Assembly: GCA_947568835.1 (NCBI GenBank)
Contig: OX387604.1
Location: 25,263,076 to 25,327,075, forward strand
DNA length: 64,000 bases
Reading direction: 5' to 3'
Source: Protonemura montana
Lineage: Eukaryota > Arthropoda > Insecta > Plecoptera > Nemouridae
The notes under the pieces are model-generated. The model ran no database searches and was not told where the DNA came from. It saw only the letters and a program-made list of their open reading frames with translations. Shown in pieces: positions 36,303 to 49,494 of the stretch. The position numbers were made by a program, and so were the translations under genes. Positions within the stretch are counted from its first letter, which is position 1; the number at the start of each line of letters is the position of its first letter.

Positions 36303-39300
36303 GAACATCGAATGGTTTTTTTTGGTCAGCAGCCCACACACTATAGGTACGATAATTTGAAACCAGCCTGAAAGAAACACCTTTTTTATCACGGATTGAA
36401 TGTAATGATAAAATATAATATTGTACGAAGTTCGTGGATGTTGTGCGAACATGCAAAGATCATAATTTATAAAATTGCAGCGCTATAAAAAGTCAAGTAA
36501 ATTATCATACCGATTGTTTCACCACCTCCAGATATAAGAGCGGCCGTTTACCCTGACGTTTGACCAAACTCTGTTGAAAGTCCTTGGTTTAATCGAATGA
36601 GAATTGCGCGTTATAGTTGCATTCTTTTTGTGGGAAACTCCGTCATAAGGCTAAGAAGATGGAGCAATAAACTATTTCGTATGAAGTAATTAAAATCAAC
36701 AATTAAACGGGCTAGATTTTGCAGATTTATCAGAATAAAAGTTGCATTTTAAATATAAAGTAAAGTAAAAAACGCTTCAGTTAATTCTGATGCAAAATTA
36801 GCGTCTACCTTTGAATCAAGTAATGTTCATCGCATTTTTCTCTGTATAACTGCCATAGATCCCATTCCCAATTACTATTAGTACTTAAACACCATTATTA
36901 TTATAATATGGCTACTACTCTAATGAATAATGGAAACAAGAGATATTATGTTCAAAATACATATCCTCTCTCTTTCAATACACACCTAAATGGATTGCTT
37001 CCCTTCACCCTGAAAATTATCTGGACTTAGTCTTTTATCCCAACAGAAAGTTTCCGTAATTATAGTAATATGCCCCGCAGAGTAAAATGCACGAGATCCT
37101 CCTATTATTATTTGGAAGGCCGATCATTTGTTCAGCCAGATGACACACGTGGCTTGATGGTTTCTTGAAGACAGGTAGAACCGCAAGACTTGCTGAAAGG
37201 AACTGACTGCCATTATATGAGGCTTCACACAGAAAGCTATTACAAGTGCAATGCTCTCTTAGCATAAATGGCAATCATAGAACAACTATTAATATAATTA
37301 TCATTCTGGAATCTGGAAACAAAGTGACTGATAAATTGCATGTGCGAAAATAGTCGACGTCTTATGGTAAATCTAGAGGCAAAGAAATAAGTAACATAGG
37401 TATATGTATGTTTGCTATATGCATTCATAGACGTGATTTTCCGTCATTTTGCATTATAATATGAATTTGTCCGTAGTGGAATGTACTAAGCACAATTATA
37501 TTCATGTATCATGTAGGATGATTGACTATGAGGCAGCGACCAGTCATTTTTTTAACCCTTGCAACGTAGTCTGTACACACTCATATTAGCAGGTTTAATT
37601 ACGACTAAATTATACGTTCCATAAAATGATAAAAGTGGGTAGGCACCTTGGGATATGTCGTTTATATAGATGTGTCTCGAATGATATATAAATCAAAACT
37701 GTTTTAAATTTAATAACACACTTACGAACTCTGCGTATAATAATACACATACTAGATTATTATGTTTTACTAGAATAATCAGACACAAAAGCATGTTAAC
37801 TATTTCCACATCTTGAGCTCATTTTTAAATATTCTGCAATTTTAATTTAGGGACATGTATGCCTTTTTGTATGAAGTTCATGCCATATTCGTAGGTGATT
37901 TTGATTAGAGTGCTAAAGTGTTGTTATATATACATGTTAACCTAGCGCCATTAGTCTCAATCGTTATTTGTTACCATAGTCTTAAAGAATTCATATTTTA
38001 AGAGATATTTTAATACTTATAAATATGGTCAGCCGCATTTCTTGTGAGCAATTACTCCGACATGGCCTGTGCAGGCATAAGTGGTATCTGATTTCATTAG
38101 CATAAATTGCAATTATATTCTAGGTTCGACAACTTATTCTATAATGTGGCAGGAACGGCTGAAGTGTAACAAGGCAGTGCAGATTGACACTTAGCTAGAA
38201 GCTTGCTTCGAGCTGCATATGACCCCAAGAGGTTTACACTTTACACAGTCCGGCAGACGAATAAATATTCATTTTTCAATTCATGTGATAATAATATATA
38301 GTCGACTGAGCTAAGAATGTTGTGACAGTATTATTATTATCTATTACGCACTTGATTCTCGATTGATCAAGAAAATTGCATTTTTCTAAATTATCTGCAC
38401 GATAGTAAGAATGTGAGCTTGAATTCATTTGCATAGCTGCATCGAACAGTTTTTTTTCCCAGTGAACGGCACACAAATTGTTTGGTTTTAAATGCACATT
38501 AATGCAGATTCTTAAACTATAATTTTCAAACAGATGCATTCTTAGTAAAAAAAATGCGTATACACCTGCAAGTCTGTGATTTTCTTTAAAATGAACAATC
38601 AATGCAGTAAAATTGATAAGTGAAATAATTGAACCTTTACCGTGAACACAAACGTAATAATTGACACCTTCTTGGAAATAATTGTTACACGAGACCGCCA
38701 AAAGAGTTTCAAATGTAATTAAAAAAGTTAATTGCGTTATTTTTTTGCCGAATAAAAATGGCCCATCGGAGAAAAAAAGAAAGAAATAAATGCCGATTCA
38801 TGTCTAATTTGGAAGTGGAGCGGGGGCAGAATTAGTAAATGTCACGTTCCCTTAACTCTTGAGTAATAATTATACAAATAACTTGAAGTGAAATATTCTC
38901 ATACATTACTACAGTTCCTCTAACTGTCAATAATCATATCTACAAATCAAATCACATCTTTGGAAGAGACACCACGGTACATAGATTTGTACCAACTATA
39001 AAATAACTCCAAAAAACAACTTCATTTGGCGAGGTATATTGACAATGTGACAGAATTGCTTGCTTGTTCATCTCATTTCTCTGAAACAAACACAAGGAAC
39101 GGCGTAGCGTAGAGCAGCACGACTTGGCGGTCTGATCTCTGTGGTGGTACTCAAAAGACGCAACGCGCAAGACTAGACACAAGGCACAAGACGCAAGATT
39201 GTAGACCGGCGGGTAGGCACTTTGTCTTCTAGCGCCCATCACAGGCTCTTAATGGTAATAAACAGCTGTAGCAAAGGTGAGATTCAGCGTTATAATTACA

Positions 39301-42300
39301 AACTGCTACGAACTAATGTCTTAACATGGTCTTCGTAAAATTAATTATCCTCTGTCTGTATATGTATAGGTATGTATAGTATGTGTAGATGATACAATTT
39401 CAGACCATTTGTAACCTGATTGGTATTTAGGGAGGTATAGGGAGGATCTAAACTTTGAAGTTAATCTTAGAGATGCAAGTTAAGAATACAATTTTTTTAT
39501 AAAGTTTGATAAAGATTCATAGCGTACAAAATGATAATTGCAATTGAAATCAACTGTGTTGGTACGCCTGTCCCATTCCACAACATACATAACCACATGG
39601 ATATTATGTTATTCATGGTGTTGATATATCAAAAGTTTCACCTAAGTTTGCTAGTTCCAACTCTAAGATGAGTGGTGAAGATATTTTTATGTTTCTTGCA
39701 TAATGGAGCGCATTGGCTTCAGGGTATGGCTCGTTTTGAAGGAAGGTGAGATAGTGCTTGCTACCGTATTCGCTTACTAAACTGGATTTCTTATAGAAAA
39801 CCTTATGTACAAATTATGATCGACGTTTTGAAAGATGCAAAATTATATTATATAAAAAAACGGGATGGTTCATTGTTATTTATAAATTATAAAATTATGT
39901 ACATCTCTTTGTAATTTAGAGTCATATGTTGACTTTGAGGATTGTGCATATATTCAAAAATCCTTCTAGCATTTAAATCATGTAAATGTAATTATTCCTA
40001 ATCTGCTGCTCACGAGACTTTAGTTCAGCAACATTCTTTGGTTCCTTCGCTTTTCAATTCTATTTTCTTACACTTTTTAATGAGTTTAAGTGAAGTTTTC
40101 GATACGCTACCGTAACGAAACGTCCCGAATAGAACATTTTTAACGTTACCATCGCAGCGGACATAAGGAAAGATCACTTTTAATAGGTATAGGTATGGTG
40201 TATATCTTTATAGACTACAACATGATAGCTCTTTTTTTGGATTCCTAAAATTCAGTGGACAAAAATCGTCTGCGCTAGAATCTTAGCCCGTCTCCTTCCA
40301 GATTGTCGCCTCTTACCGCCCAAAAAAAACTGTCAAGAATAAAAAAAAGATTTAAATTCAAAATAGTTCTCGATTTTTCGAACGCTACCCAAGTTCATAC
40401 CAAACTGCAATACGTTCGTGGTTCTTCAGCATTATTAACGGTTTATCTTTATTAACTGTTGTTGGGTACCTATTTAAGAACCACGTGCTATGCTCGGCAC
40501 ACCAAAGAAGAGTCTGAATTCATTGGTAATGAATAAAAAAAGGGATTTATAAAGATCCAAACTAAAGATCCAACTTTTCTTGAAAGGTAGCTTTGATTGG
40601 TTACTCAATGAATTGGGAGTCTCACCATTGTTATTATCACGGGTGTAAAAAGTGTCGAGAGCAAAGTAACAATTAAATAGGCGGTCCAATTATCCGGAGT
40701 GACCATTCGAGGAGGGGCCTGGCAGTAGAAGGCTGGACTAGCAGCATTTCAATGCCCCTCACAGTTGAAGCACTGCGTTTTAATTGCATCAAATAAGAAT
40801 GATTACCATATTGAACAAGTAATAATACAAAGTTGCGTGTAAACTCTTGAAAATGACATATACACCCACCCCTGCCACCCCCACCTTTAAAAAAAAACAA
40901 TGTATACTCTTTTTATTTACTTAATTCATTATTAGCACGTGATTTTTTTTTTATTGATATTAAAGTATCAGGGCCTGCTATGAAATTAATCGAGAAAAGC
41001 GGATTTTAATGCATGTGTTTTTTTTTTCTGAGCCACACGCTACAAACTTACAGTGAACTGTGGACAGCTGTAAACACAACGAGAAAAATTTGTTAGAATG
41101 ATTGCTTCAATGTGTGAGATTGTCTTGATTTGATTAAATTTAATTTCAAGAATAATAACTTTTGTTGATGCTTAACTGAATTGCAGACATATTCCTAGCC
41201 AGTTCATAAAACTAATGTATGAAACCAACAGTAATTTAATTTGAAAATATCGTTTCCCTTTCCATTCACAAAAATTAACCGTCGGTAATTTTTGATACAC
41301 TTCAATAAATTTGGTACGTGTACGCACCCGTATGAAAAAGAACTAAGCCCTGGGCAGACAGTGCATTCTAGAATATGATCCCATCTGTCTCTAATATTAC
41401 CTACATTGAAAGGGAACAGAGCGATTATATAAGTTACAATAAAAAATTCTCACGTATCGGGACCAGTCGCCGTTAAAAATATTAACAAAGGATATGGATT
41501 AAAAATTCGAAACATTGCATTATAAAAAATATAGTGAAAATCCAATAAAGCCAATTCTACATTATAAAAGTATACTGTCGATTTCACAGTATCGAATAAA
41601 CAATTGAGGAACAAAAAAAGGTAGGCAAAAGTGAAATGGAGGTGTTAAATCAAAGTGAATATATACTAATGTTTGCGGACCACGCTTTTTTTTAGCCGAA
41701 CAATTCAATTTTCTCTTTGTTTCGTTTTTTTTTTTTACTCTCATTTGAAAAGTTTGTACCAGCTTTGGTTGCCTATTGAACGTCTTATGATAAATTCACC
41801 GATCATGATCTTGGAGGTAAGATTCCTCGCCCAAGGCTCAAATTCACACGTGACAAGTTCAACCACACGATTCTACTGAAGCCGGAACCAAAAATATTTT
41901 TTCAAACAAGCAAGTTCGCTAAACGGCATAGATTTCTACAGATTCGGTATTTACCAAGAAAAAGGGAAAACATTACGAAAAAGCTCAATTAAACGCATAT
42001 TTTGACTAAACATTTTTAAATAACACCGAAAACACAAAAATTGTTACTATCATAGATACTGGCCTAATTTGATTTTTGCTTTTTGAGTGACTAATTCCGT
42101 ATGTGCTCGTTTTTTAATTAGAAAGTAATTCGATGATAATTGTGCGCTTTATTATAGATTGTCAAACTAGCTGAAGATTAACATGCGACAATTATTACAT
42201 AAAACAGAGCATTTTCTCAAATAATCAGTCGCCTAATGAGATGTAATGCAATATTTAGGTGCCTTTGAAGCAAAGAAGCTTTGAAACACAAAACCAAGCA

Positions 42301-42880
42301 TTTCAGAGCTAAATAACGTTGTTTCTTTCAAGATGTTACGGACACCGAAACACTTGATTTTTAAAGTGAACAAAAATGCACGTGACTTTAATTATGTAAG
42401 TGACGATTATTTCTGTCACCACCAATTTTCAAGAAGGCGGTAACAAACCGTAGGTAATCAGTAAATCTAGAAATAGACAAACATAGGACAGCAGGTGGCT
42501 ACTTCCAGTTCGGTCTCAATAACTCATCACATCTATAACCTCCAAGCACTAAATCTTGGTAAACCTATATCTGTATTCTCTGAGACATTTTGATATGCAA
42601 TTTCTGATTAAATAAGTGTTTAAGCGACCTCTATTTGCCTCATTTAACTCTCTCTTTTTCATTAGTCTTAAATAACAAATAATTACTTAACTGGCAAAGC
42701 ATATATTTCTTGAATATGTCAATTCAAAGCAATCAAGAATTTTACTGACATAAATTTTCAAAAGCCTGATTTTTTTTATTAGCTACACCAGTTATTATAG
42801 AAAGGTACTTATTGGTAGATTTATATTACACATACAAATAAGTTTTTATTTTTTCTGTTCTAAACTAAAGAACTGTGAAA
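36303..42880. other. Non-coding, no recognisable gene
   Basis: A long AT-rich stretch with almost no repeats. Its longest frame is 141 codons (minus, 38276-38701), with AT-driven composition and no domain. Loosely repeated tatgtatag words occur near 39358-39390. ttaaacaccattattatt near 36886 vaguely recalls the SINE tail at 62.2 kb but is too short to call. The word taacgaaacgtcccg near 40113-40127 recalls the 12.8 kb repeat, without its stem. Confidence 0.45.
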
Positions 42881-42960
42881 TCGCTATGACTATTAGAGTG
42901 TGTCACGTGACTAGGGGTTGGAGTTCGACACCCGAGGGTGACCTTGGGACGAGTTGTTCT
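42881..42960 (+). mobile_element. Possible tRNA-derived SINE head with embedded E-box
   Basis: gagttcgacaccc at 42921-42933 resembles a Pol III B box. The stretch tattagagtg about 30 bp upstream resembles the end of a degenerate A box (GGTAGAG). The following cccgagggtgaccttggga resembles the start of a SINE body. Between the two boxes lies gtcacgtgac (42902-42911), a perfect palindromic E-box of the USF/MITF type. No tail or target-site duplication was identified. Confidence 0.35.
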
Positions 42961-43546
42961 ATGGTTTTATTGATTTAGAAGAGAAAACAGGTTGTTTTAT
43001 TGCCTTGGGTTATATCTCTCACATGTTTATTTTAGATTTAACAGGAAAAATCATTTTCTCCGTGAAAATTAATTTGTTGTCCTTGAAAATAATGTAAGCA
43101 CACGCCGGTTTAGAAAAGGTTCAAGGTTAATCCAGAAAATAAACCGATTCGTACGCTTTCTAAAAAAAAATCGTTTCATGTCTTGCATAGGACCACACAA
43201 GTGTCCTATTCTTTATAGAGTTTTTTCAAATCACTTCAAATGATTCAACAGAAAAATGGAATGATCGCCAAAAATTTCTAATCGAATAACATAAGGTTTA
43301 ATTTTGCATTTAGTGCATTTGTAAAAAATCACAATTCAATACTTGAAGTAAACTCGCATACAAAAAAGTGGCAAATTATTAGTTTATGATGAAAAGATTA
43401 AGGGCGTGGGGTTGTGAGGGTTTATGTCTCTTTGATTAATAGCCAAAGGCGTCATCTTCGCTCTCGCACTTCTAGTCAATTATCTCATTTAAATCCAATT
43501 GTCAAGTAAACATTCCCGGCCAAGTCTCTTCCCCTCCCCCCCTCCT
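42961..43546. other. Non-coding, no recognisable gene
   Basis: AT-rich, ending in a pyrimidine-rich stretch. Confidence 0.45.
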
Positions 43547-43557
43547 CCCCCCCCCCC
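43547..43557. repeat. Poly-C tract, 11 nt, in a pyrimidine-rich block
   Basis: An 11-C run inside a C/T-rich region from about 43530 to 43790. The 89-codon plus frame here is mostly a leucine/serine translation of CT-rich DNA. Confidence 0.9.
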
Positions 43558-45173
43558 TCTTTTCTGCACCCCTTGTCGATCTGCCCTTGTTCCTTTTCCC
43601 TGTTCCCGGTGTCCCCCGTCTAGTTCATCAGGAATTATACAAACATACTGTTAGGGATAAGCGACGCACTTCCAGCCAATCTCTCTCCTCTCTTTCTCCT
43701 CTCACTTTCTCTGCGTTAGCTTCCTCTCTTTACCAACTCCTCTGCCTTTCGCTTTCCTCTCTATTTCTTTTACTTCTTTTATTTACCAGTCCTGACAAGA
43801 TGTACTGTTATCTAAGCAAAATCATTTGGCTTGTACTGGAAACTTCCTTTTCTTAGATTGGGCTAACAAACAATAATATAAGAAAAACGTATCCAAGCAG
43901 AAGTGTACTTTTTGATAATTTTCTTCGTTGAAGATTCTCTCCTCTGAAATTATCTGATAAGCAAAGATGGCTCTTATTAAAATATATAGGCATGGCATGG
44001 GCCCCTTCTAAAATGCATTGAAAACCATACTCATAATTCGCAAAGTGAGTTTCATTGAAATTATTGTGTACATTTCCATTTCTTTGGGCAATTGCTCCCT
44101 TTTCCTCGTTTGAAAACCGGGAAGATTTTTTTGTAATTTGCTCCCGGCAAAGTGTTTTCACCGTAAAAGCCCAGTTAAGTTTTGAATTAGTGGCAGAAGT
44201 TAAAGGGTTAGAGTAAGAAGTTAACGAAGAAATAAAAGGGGTGAAAGTTAAGCCATTGCATTTCAGAGAGGAATGCTAGAGACGGTCTTAATGTTCTCAC
44301 ACTATGTTAAATAACATTGTTAGAACGGATTGGTGCCCGCATAAATTTCCAATGCCGCATAGTAAAATGGATAACAAACAGATTTAATTTCACCAACACT
44401 ATAAGAACGTAAGCGAAATCGAAATTGAAAATCCTCTTAGCCCTCTGAAACATTGGAATCATTTTGACATCACTTCAAATAATATTAATTACAAAAACAA
44501 AGCTTCCTGTAATGTAAATAAAGGCCATAATATCGCCAGCCAACAGCGAAATATTTTGTATATGCGAATTGACTGCATCTCAATCAAATTTTTGAACGAA
44601 TTATTCGAGAAAGAAGGGGATTTAGCCACCACTGAGCCAACCCCCCCTTTCCACTGCTATGTGCTCATTCCTAAGGGCCGGACTTTCTGTCCCGTCCCGT
44701 CTTATTTCTCAAACGTGGGTGGCGCGCTCTCGTCTTGACTCGCCAAGCTTCTCAAGCTAAATGACGATCGTTTTTGTCTTCAACTTATCACGCGCAGTTT
44801 TTTTTCCTTTGTGACTAAGTATTTGTCGTAATAACAATTAAGAAAAAATAAGAAAAAAAAGAAAAAACGCGCGACACGTATTCTAAAAGCCCGCTCCGCT
44901 TCTTCTTTTTTACAATTCTATGCTAGACTATCGCATAACATTAACCAAGTTTTCATTGTGCCAGTGAGCTGATTTCTTACCTCTACAAAGTTTATTATAT
45001 TGTTACTCTGAACCCATGGCCAGTCGTTACTAAATACAGAAAAAATAAAGCAAAAAATAAAAAACAGAAATTTGAAATAATAATGTAGCAGCTAATTCGG
45101 CGGGTAATTAGAGACTGTTGGAATGGTTCATGATAAAGAACGTGAGCTGGTCCTTGGTCAGTGTGGGCACTCA
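43558..45173. other. Non-coding, no recognisable gene
   Basis: The pyrimidine-rich stretch ends at about 43790 and is followed by AT-rich DNA. A 102-codon minus frame at 43853-44161 has no recognised domain. A purine-rich A/G patch lies at 44840-44870. Confidence 0.45.
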
Positions 45174-45253
45174 GCCCGCCCGCCCGCCCGCCGCCCGCCG
45201 CCCGCCGCCCGCCGCCCGCCGCCCGCCCGCCGCCCGCCGCCCGCCCGTCCGCC
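45174..45253. repeat. C/G-only tandem repeat (CCCG/CCG), about 80 bp
   Basis: About 80 bp with almost no A or T, built of interleaved CCCG and CCG units that often combine into cccgccg. It sits abruptly in AT-rich DNA and packs roughly 20 CpGs. Alanine/proline/arginine-rich frames across it are translated repeat. Confidence 0.95.
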
Positions 45254-47287
45254 TAACGCTTCACCGTTTGCAATTTTGTCTTCTGGGTCAAAAACAAGCA
45301 AAATCAGCCAATTGATCCGCATAAATATCGCAGCATAAAAATCGATTTGAGGATTTGATCACTGCTTCAAATTGATATAAGATTTTGAGTTGGTATTGAC
45401 AACCATGACCTATAATCTTCAGAATATATCAATATAGATATGCTCCACCATTCCTCTAAAAAAAAAAATCCATGCTTGATTTGATCTTTTTTTAACCGGA
45501 TATGATCTTAAAACTGATACTATATCATATAAAATGGATTCAGACATATGATAGGCTCATTCTCAAATGTCGATAGGAAAAGTCACGCTCATGAGTCAAT
45601 TATTAATCTTATAAATGCCACATGAAATGCTATCGGATCCGGAATTGACTTAATAATTGACCTTTATCATTTTTATTATGTGCCTTGCGTTTATTTGCAG
45701 TCAATTTGCGACCAAAAACATGAAAAAGTGAGAGAAATAAAACGAGAACCCATCGACTTGGGTATCCAAGAAATGTATAGGTAGCACCTTCTTGTTTCAA
45801 ATTACGCTTAAGATTTTCACAAAAGATATGACGTGTCTATGTAATTAGCTTGAAATGTTTGGCTAGCGCCGAATGACAGATCTGTCGGCAAGTTTCTGCA
45901 ACATTCGTGGGAACAGTTTGTCGGCAGTTTGTCGGCCCATGGCGCCCCAGACGGACCCCCACTGGGCTCATCGTTGCATCGCACCTACAACGTGAACCAC
46001 CTCCTTTCCTCTCTCTCTCTATCCCTCTCATTACCGGCCTTTTTCTTTCAATTTTTGTTTCTTTTCGTTCGTTTTTTCAACACAATTGTCTAAAGGAAAG
46101 TTCAGTGACGGCTGCTTGCCAGGCCACAGTCATCCAGAATCGATCTATTCTCTGAAATTGCTTTTCATTTGTTTTCCAATCTGGTGCTAATAGCCGGTAC
46201 CGATGTTTGGGCTCTTGAGTGTGGAGCAAAGGGAAAGAACGATACGAAACTAGGCAAGTGACCTTTTAACTCTAAGATGAAGCGGCTAGCTTCACCTCAC
46301 TCAAAATCTACCAAACTTAATAAATGATAACGTTTCTCATTTGAAATGTTAACGTTCACTTCATTAACAAAATCAGGCGTTAATGAGCTGAAAAAGAGAC
46401 CGCATGATGAGGCACAAATAGCTTGATGATTTACCTCGTAAACTACTTCAGACCGCAAGAAGAGATGTTTCTTATAAGATAAGTAATAACAGGTTTTTGT
46501 CAGGTTTTTGTCAGAGTTTGACCACTGATGTAATGTCACAGAATAAGTCTACGATATAGAACTGTGTGACATCACGCGTATTGTGTGTTTGCCACTCGTT
46601 ATTGTCAATATCTCTAATTAAGTGCTTTTCAGATCCACCTTTGCTGACAAAAACAGATGAAAAGCTGACAATGGATGACACGTGGTAAGGTTGTTTCGGT
46701 TCGCGTGGGGGTGAGGTGGGCCGCTTGTTTTCACTTTCATTAGTTGAAGCGTGGGGCTAACTGTCACTGTCAACCTGCAGTAGAAATCAAAAACAATGCG
46801 AAACAAAAGCTTTTGATTTCAAATTCAATTCATAATGCCAAGCTCAATCAAAATATTGTTTCAATTGCGTAAAGGTGAGGTGAAATCGTTCTCGATTCAT
46901 TTCGCAAACAACAGAGACGAACGTTGACAATAATTAATGTACAAAATTGTCAGATCTCTCTGCATTTGCGTTGGCCACAAATAGACACAAAACACACACC
47001 GAAAAATAATAATGGTAATGAAAGGTTCCCTACGTAGGAAATAGCTGGTCTGAAAACAGACAAATTGCTATAATAGTACCTTTACCCACAATAAACACCT
47101 TTATTTAGCTAAAAGAATGGTTAGCAATATAAAATACCGTAAAAAACCCATCGATAGATTTCGAAAGGGCAACATGGGTTAGAGTATGAAAACCTTCCCA
47201 CATTATTGTTATTTATTTCTGCTTTGAAAAAGCTGCACGAATTACGTCTTTGCTCTGTAATCAAGTGATATTGTCTGTGACTATAAG
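45254..47287. other. Non-coding, no recognisable gene
   Basis: Mixed AT-rich DNA. 45870-46000 is less AT-rich, with short repeats of gtcggcagttt and no convincing exon. Frames reach 82 codons on both strands without domains. Confidence 0.45.
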
Positions 47288-47620
47288 TTGGCTTGGTTGG
47301 CTTGGTTGGCTTGGTTAGCTAGGTTAGCTAGGTTAGCTAGGTTAGCTAGGTTAGCTAGGTTAGCTAGGTTAGCTAGGTTAGCTAGGTTAGCTAGGTTATC
47401 TGGGTTAGCTAGGTTAGCTAGGTTAGCTAGGTTAGCTAGGTTAGCTAGGTTAGCTAGGTTAGCTAGGTTAGCCAGGTAAGCTAGGTTAGCTAGGTTAGCT
47501 AGATCAGCTAGGTTAGCTAGGTTAGCTAGGTTAGCTAGGTTAGCTAGGTTAGTTAGGTTAGCTAGGTTAGCTAGGTTAGCTAGGCTAGCTAGGCTAGCTA
47601 GGCTAGCTAGGTTAGCTAGG
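47288..47620. repeat. 9-bp minisatellite (ttagctagg), 37 copies
   Basis: Exactly 37 units of 9 bp (333 bp) with no indel. The first three are ttggcttgg. Most are ttagctagg. Variants include ttatctggg, ttagccagg, taagctagg, tcagctagg and a run of three ctagctagg near the end. The unit contains the palindrome tagcta. Because 9 is divisible by 3, a leucine-alanine-arginine frame stays open across it, which does not imply a protein. Confidence 0.97.
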
Positions 47621-49161
47621 TTTTGACGTGCTTTGATACCCTGTCATTAGAAAAGGTGGCTCTCCAGCAACCGTCACGTCTAGCTTTGCGAATCATCCTC
47701 GGCAAGCAGCGATCGCTCGGTTTGTCCCCACTGCTCGCCTGCCCTGCACCAATATAGTCTCCACTAGGGTCAAAACGTTTGACCTGCTCCATTGTAATAA
47801 CTTGAAACAAGTCGAAACCGTTTTATGGCTGCCCGTACCGATAGAGCTTTATGATGATTGTAGAGAAGGTATTTTCGTTTATGTAGTCGGGTATATTATT
47901 TTTGTTTTATAAAACTGGCTAACTTAATGATAGACTACAGGTCGTCTTATATTGTTGTTCAATATGAAGAGCTCGCGCATATCTTTAATTAGAATGATTG
48001 GTTCGACTCATTGTTAAGATCGTTTATTGATGATTAGATTTAAACGTTAAAACGTTTGTCTAACCCGTGATTTAGTTAGCAAAGATCCATCGGAAATGTT
48101 TTTCCCAGAAGATGAACCATGTACTACTAAATTATTGTTGGTGAAAGCGATCACAATGTTTTCCGATTTTTTTTCTAGCCACGAGGAATTTTAATTTTTT
48201 AACGACAACAGAAGTGGATGAGATGAATTTAATGGCAGTAGATTTTTTTTACATAGCAAGTATTTATCGTGATGGATAAAGTTAAACTAAAAATAAAATG
48301 ATTGACTATACAAATTGGAGGTAGTCAACGTAGGTTTGTCATGAACTTTTCCTTGCCTATCTCTTTTAGCAAACATATGCCATCTACATGTTTATTTTAT
48401 TTCCTAGCAAAGCAACTCCTTCAGAGTTGTCCAGTTAAATACGATCCCAAAACATAGCATCCATGATTGTTGTATAGATATATATTGGTCATTCTCACAT
48501 CCAATGATTACCGCAATAAATTGTCAAAGAGATAGATATAAAAGATAACGATTTTATTACACTTCTACGCGCTTGCTGCCAAAATACAACGCCACATGAG
48601 ACGAATAATATGGTTAGAACTTTATCTAATGCCTCGTAATAAAGTATATATGAGCATCCCTGCGAGGGCCACCATGATATCGTGCTGGTACTGGCAGTTA
48701 CTTGCCACACTTTCTAGCATCAAAAAGCAGAAAGTAAAGATGGGGGAGGAGAAGAGATGGGATGGGACTTCACCAACCTAACCATGCCCTGCGACGCGTT
48801 GGTGGCGTCTTGAAAACCAACACTAAAGCAATTAATAGTGTACTCGATGATTTATAGACGCGGCGGAAAGCAAGGTGCTTCCATTCATTACACGTAAACA
48901 CAAAATTTCACGAACTAGCGTTGCACAGAGTAATACTGCTCGGCTTCGTTCCCCACCGGTAAAACAAGAATAAAACAAGATTCTAGGCCTATTACAAAAC
49001 TTCGTTTCAAAGTAAAATTACCGAAATACCTCAACAACAAAACTTTCATTAAGATATCTCCACCGAAGTAAGAGGGTTTCTTTATTTAGTTTCCTCTCGG
49101 CAGATGCTGGTTTACATCCAAGATAGGGATTATTGGGAGAAGCGTTGATCAAGCCTAGAAA
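47621..49161. other. Non-coding, no recognisable gene
   Basis: The first 150 bp (47640-47790) are less AT-rich and non-repetitive, but the 64-codon minus frame in them has no domain. Remaining sequence is ordinary. Confidence 0.4.
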
Positions 49162-49494
49162 ATGAGCAGTCGTAATTCAATAATTAGACGCGAATGTAAT
49201 TTTCCATCATATAACCTCATTACAGAATGGGCTAAAAGAAAAGAGTACTACTCCTGTACTTTACTAATAGCTTTCTCGAAAATTTCCACCCATAGGGAAT
49301 TAATAGACACTTTTGGCTTTTTAGCCGAACACAACAACAGGCGGTCTAAGCTTTTCGAGCAGGACGAAGAGGCAAAGAGGAAGATGAGACGATCGCAAAA
49401 GAGGGAAGGATTTCTCCACCTTGTGCCTATTCCTTTTTCACAAAGTACACCATACGGCGCTTCTGTTTTTACTTTAGTGAGATTATCTAATTAA
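49162..49494 (+). other. Open frame of 110 codons, unrecognised, probably chance
   Basis: A frame starting at an ATG at 49162 and ending at 49494. Its middle is charged (EQDEEAKRKMRRSQKRE), more protein-like than most frames here. I recognise no domain or signal, and no flanking splice sites stand out. At this length the window yields several frames by chance. It is listed only so that it can be checked against transcripts. Confidence 0.1.

Noticed and set aside
36880-36910. Second SINE tail (ttaaacaccattattatt)
   Set aside because: Only about 10 bases match the 62.2 kb tail, and the simple repeat is common in this DNA.
38276-38701. 141-codon minus-strand frame as a gene
   Set aside because: Composition follows the AT-rich DNA, no domain is recognised, and no splice or start context supports it.
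40095-40130. Another copy of the 12.8 kb repeat (taacgaaacgtcccg)
   Set aside because: The paired stem before it is absent and the downstream sequence does not match.
45118-45338. Arginine/proline/alanine-rich frames at 45.2 kb
   Set aside because: They are translations of the C/G-only tandem repeat.
47288-47479. Leucine-alanine-arginine repeat protein at 47.3 kb
   Set aside because: It is the translation of a 9-bp minisatellite.
47288-47620. Interstitial telomere repeat
   Set aside because: The unit is ttagctagg with a 9-bp period, not TTAGGG, TTAGG or TTAGGC.
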